A stretch of DNA of 64,000 nt. Source: Branchinecta lynchi (taxonomy: Eukaryota > Arthropoda > Branchiopoda > Anostraca > Branchinectidae). Below, piece by piece: positions 61,100 through 64,000 of the stretch. The stretch's first letter is position 1. The number at the start of each line of letters is the position of its first letter. The DNA lies in contig JAKZAP010000170.1 of the NCBI GenBank assembly GCA_023053575.1, positions 1-64,000 on the forward strand, written 5' to 3'. The notes under the pieces were generated by a model. It saw nothing but the letters and a program-made list of their open reading frames with translations, searched no databases and had not been told where the DNA came from. The position numbers and the translations under genes are program-made.

Positions 61100-64000
61100 C
61101 CTTGTGGGGAAACAAACCTTGTGGGGAAACAAACCTTGTGGGAAAACTAACCTTGTGGGAAAACAAACCTTGTGGGGAAACAAACCTTGTGGGGAAACAA
61201 ACCTTGTGGGAAAACAAACCTTGTGAGAAAACAATCCTTGTGGGAAAACAAACCTTGTGGGGAAACAAACCTTGTGGGGAAACAAACCTTGTGGGAAAAC
61301 AAACCTTGTGGGAAAACCAACCTTATGGGGAAAGCAACCCTGCGGGAAAACCAACCTTGTGGGAAAACCAACCTTGTGGGAAAACCAACCTTGTGGGAAA
61401 GCGAACCTTTTGGGAAAACCAACACAGTGGGAAAACAAACCTTGTGGGAAAACAAACCTTGTGGGGAAACAAACCTTGCGGGAAAACTAACCTTGTGGGA
61501 AAACAAACCCTGCGGGAAAACCAACCTTGGGGGAAAACAAAGCTTGTGGGAAAACAAACCTTGTGGGAAAACAAACCTAGTGGGAAAAACAACCTAGTGG
61601 GAAAACAAACCTTGTGAGAAAACAAATCTTGTGGGAAAACCAACCTCATGGGGAAAGCAACCCTGCGGGAAAACCAACCTTGTGGGAAAACCAACCTTGT
61701 GGGAAAACCAACCTTGTGGGAAAGCGAACCTTTTGGGAAAACCAACACAGTGGGAAAACAAACCTTGTGGGGAAACAAACCTTGTGGGAAAACCAACCTT
61801 GCGGGAAAGCGAACCTTTTGGGAAAACCAACCTTACGGGAAAACCAACCTTGGGGGAAAACAAAGCTTGTGGGAAAACAAACCCTGCGGGAAAACCAACC
61901 TTGTGGGAAAACCAACCTTGTGGGGAAACAAACCTTTCGGGAAAACTAACCTTGTGGGAAAACAAACCCTGCGGGAAAACGAACCTTGTGGGAAAACAAA
62001 CCTTGTGGGAAAACAAACCTTGTGGGAAAACAAACCTTGTGAGGAAACAAACCTTGTGGGAAAACCAACCTTATGGGGACACAAACCCTGCGGGAAAACC
62101 AACCTTGTGGGAAAACCAACCTTGCGGGAAAGCGAATCTTTTGGGAAAACAAACACAGTGGGAAAAAAACCTTGTGGGAAAACCAACCTTGCGGGAAAAC
62201 CAACCTTGGGGGAAAAGAAACCTTGTGGGAAAACAAACCTTGTGGGGAAACAAACCTAGTGGGAAAACAAACCTTGTGAGAAAACAATCCTTGTGGGAAA
62301 ACAAACCTTGGGGAGAAACAAACCTTGCGGGGAAACTAACCTTGTGGGAAAACAAACCCTGCGGGAAAACCAACCTTGTGGGGAAACAAACCTTTCGGTA
62401 AAACTAACCTTGTGGGAAAACAAACCCTGCGGGAAAACGAACCTTGTGGGAAAACAAACCTTGTGGGAAAACAAACCTTGTGGGAAAACAAACCTTGTGA
62501 GAAAACAAACCTTGTGGGAAAACCAACCTTATGGGGAAACAAACCCTGCGGGAAAACCAACCTTGTGGGAAAACCAACCTTGCGGGAAAGCGAACCTTTT
62601 GGGAAAACCAACACAGTGGGAAAACAAACCTTGTGAGAAAACAATCCTTGTGGGAAAACAAACCTTGTGGGGAAACAAACCTTGTGGGGAAACAAACCTT
62701 GTGGGGAAACAAACCTTTCGGGAAAACTAACCTTGTGGGAAAACAAACCCTGCGGGAAAACGAACCTTGTGGGAAAACAAACCTTGTGGGAAAACAAACC
62801 TTGTGGGAAAATAAACCTTGTGAGAAAACAAACCTTGTGGGAAAACCAACCTTATGGGGAAACAAACCCTGCGGGAAAACCAACCTTGTGGGAAAACCAA
62901 CCTTGCGGGAAAGCGAACCTTTTGGGAAAACCAACACAGTGGGAAAACAAACCTTGTGAGAAAACAATCCTTGTGGGAAAACAAACCTTGTGGGGAAACA
63001 AACCTTGTGGGGAAACAAACCTTGTGAGAAAACTAACCTTGTGGGAAAACAAACCTTGCGGGAAAACTAACCTTGTGGGAAAACAAACCCTGCGGGAAAA
63101 CCAACCTTGTGGGAAAACCAACCTTGTGGGGAAACAAACCTTTCGGGAAAACAAACCTTGTGGGAAAACAAACCTTGTGGGAAAACAAACCTTATGGGGA
63201 AAGCAACCCTGCGGGAAAACCAACCTTGTGGGAAAACCAACCTTGTGGGGAAACAAACCTTTCGGGAAAACAAACCTTGTGGGAAAACTTGTGGGAAAAC
63301 AAACCTTGTGAGAAAACAAACCTTGTGGGAAAACCAACCTTATGGGTAAACAAACCCTGCGGGAAAACCAACCTTGTGGGAAAACCAACCTTGCGGGATA
63401 GCGAACCTTTTGGGAAAACCAACACAGTGGGAAAACAAACCTTGTGAGAAAACAATCCTTGTGGGAAAACAAACCTTGTGGGGAAACAAACCTTGTGGGG
63501 AAACAAACCTTGTGGGAAAACTAACCTTGTGGGAAAACAAACCTTGCGGGAAAACTAACCTTGTGGGAAAACAAAACCTGCGGGAAAACCAACCTTGTGG
63601 GAAAACCAACCTTGTGGGGAAACAAACCTTTCGGGAAAACCAACCTTGTGGGAAAACAAACCTTGTGGGAAAACAAACCTTGTGGGAAAACAAACCTTAT
63701 GGGGAAAGCAACCCTGCGGGAAAACCAACCTTGTGGGAAAACCAACCTTGTGGGAAAGCGAACTTTTTGGGAAAACCAACACAGTGGGAAAACAAACCTT
63801 GTGGGAAAACCAACCTTGCGGGAAAACCAACCTTGTGGGAAAACAAACCTTGTGGGAGAACAAACCTTGTGGGAAAACAAACCTTATGCTGAAAGCAACC
63901 CTGCGGGAAAATCAACCTTGTGGGAAAACCAGCCTTGTGGGAAAGCGAACCTTTTGGGAAAACAAACCTTGTGGGAAAACCAACCTAGTGGGAAAACAAC
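61100..64000 (+). repeat. Right block, repeats of 42.3-44.5 and 48.4 kb material
   Basis: About 61.1-62.4 kb follows 42.4-43.7 kb at offset 18,661 then 18,712 bp (three monomers more). The 63.07-63.3 kb part follows 44.29-44.5 kb at 18,780 bp, including the GGGAAAACTTGTGGG short pair near 63285. The 63.6-63.93 kb part follows 48.43-48.75 kb. Private variants are GGGGACACAAACC near 62076 and TTTCGGTAAAACTAACC near 62395. The window ends inside the array. Confidence 0.78.

Larger units (their letters stand above)
59740..61100 (+). repeat. F module, copy 3
   Basis: This block matches 41.1-42.4 kb at offset 18,661 bp and 24.04-25.2 kb at about 35.7 kb. It has the 119-bp doublet, two TTAAATCAG monomers, the double TTGGGGG monomers, the CTTTCTGG and TTGTGGCAAAAC pair, and two 14-mer starts. 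Confidence 0.87.
1..64000 (+). repeat. 17-bp tandem satellite array filling the window
   Basis: Every stretch I read is head-to-tail copies of a 17-bp unit, commonly CCTTGTGGGAAAACAAA or the same with CCAA at its end. The plus strand is purine-rich (11 of 17 bases). Single-base variants recur at fixed positions: T/C/A at the sixth base (TTGTGGG, TTGCGGG, TTGAGGG), G/A in GTGGG/GTGAG, A/G in GGGAAAAC/GGGGAAAC, and A/C in ACAAA/ACCAA. Orientation is constant except for one block at 6923-7801. The array starts and ends mid-array. No unique sequence, mobile element, microsatellite or RNA gene interrupts it. Such arrays are typical of eukaryotic heterochromatin. The family and host are not recognised. 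Confidence 0.98.

Noticed and set aside
1..64000. CRISPR array
   Set aside because: Repeats are directly adjacent with no unique spacers, and no cas genes are present.
1..64000. CENP-B box
   Set aside because: The monomer length (17 bp) equals that of the CENP-B box. However, the nearest variants (TTCGGGAAAACCAAC, TTCGGGAAAGCGAAC) keep only the TTCG and central A and lack the CGGG half of the core.
1..64000. Telomeric repeat
   Set aside because: No TTAGGG-like or other known telomere unit occurs, and the period is 17 bp with higher-order structure.
1..64000. tRNA, rRNA or other structured RNA genes
   Set aside because: I saw no non-satellite sequence anywhere that could hold one.
1..64000. 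Helically phased A-tracts
   Set aside because: The GGGAAAAC tract recurs every 17 bp, about 1.6 helical turns, so successive tracts are not in phase and no strong sequence-directed curvature is expected.

Overview
The whole 64 kb is one uninterrupted block of satellite DNA built from a 17-bp monomer. A common form is CCTTGTGGGAAAACAAA, and its sister form ends CCAA. There are about 3,760 monomers. I see no protein-coding gene, RNA gene, transposable element or unique sequence. Both window edges fall inside the array. A satellite this long, with no dispersed repeat in it, points to a eukaryotic nuclear genome and probably a constitutive heterochromatin block (centromeric, pericentromeric, subtelomeric or sex-chromosome). 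I do not recognise the family and cannot name the species.

The monomers are a limited alphabet of point variants: TTGTGGG, TTGCGGG, TTTTGGG, TTTCGGG, TTGTGAG, CTAGTGG, TTATGGG, AAGCGAA, CACAGTG, AAGCTTG and others. Their order is what carries structure, because strings of variants recur as higher-order modules. Nested duplications can be read by eye: 7-mer (119 bp), 14-mer (238 bp), 31-mer (527 bp), 60-mer (1,020 bp), 92-mer (1,564 bp), 133-mer (2,261 bp) and larger blocks repeated 3.7, 5.1, 17 or 18.7 kb away. Most spacings are exact multiples of 17, as expected from unequal exchange in monomer register. A few (916, 1,285, 3,688, 3,691 bp) are not, because those units hold monomers of odd length.

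Region by region: 1-3788 is a left block with 14-mer units. 3789-10311 is two copies of an 'A' module separated by the only inverted segment in the window (6923-7801). 9.5-23.5 kb interleaves further A copies, five copies of a 'B' module and two of an 'E' module. 23.5-25.4, 40.6-42.3 and 59.7-61.1 kb are three dispersed copies of an 'F' module. 27.4-33.2 kb is a 1,564-bp unit in two tandem copies plus a third copy. 34.1-35.9 kb is a 916-bp doublet. 36.4-41.2 kb is a nested 2,261/1,020-bp amplification. 42.6-48.2 kb is a nested 1,285/3,691-bp amplification. 49-53.6 kb is another doublet. 53.6-59.7 kb is more irregular. 61-64 kb repeats material from 42-44 and 48 kb.

Long open frames occur on both strands because 17 bp is not divisible by 3: three monomers (51 bp) translate to a 17-residue repeat in every frame. 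I treat them as artefacts. The most interesting signals are the inverted block with its palindromic joins and a 12-nt scar of the same join 4 kb away; a divergent monomer (core TTAAATCAG) that marks module boundaries; and the fact that the commonest monomer contains TGTGGGAA, a match to the CSL/RBPJ (Su(H)) DNA-binding consensus.
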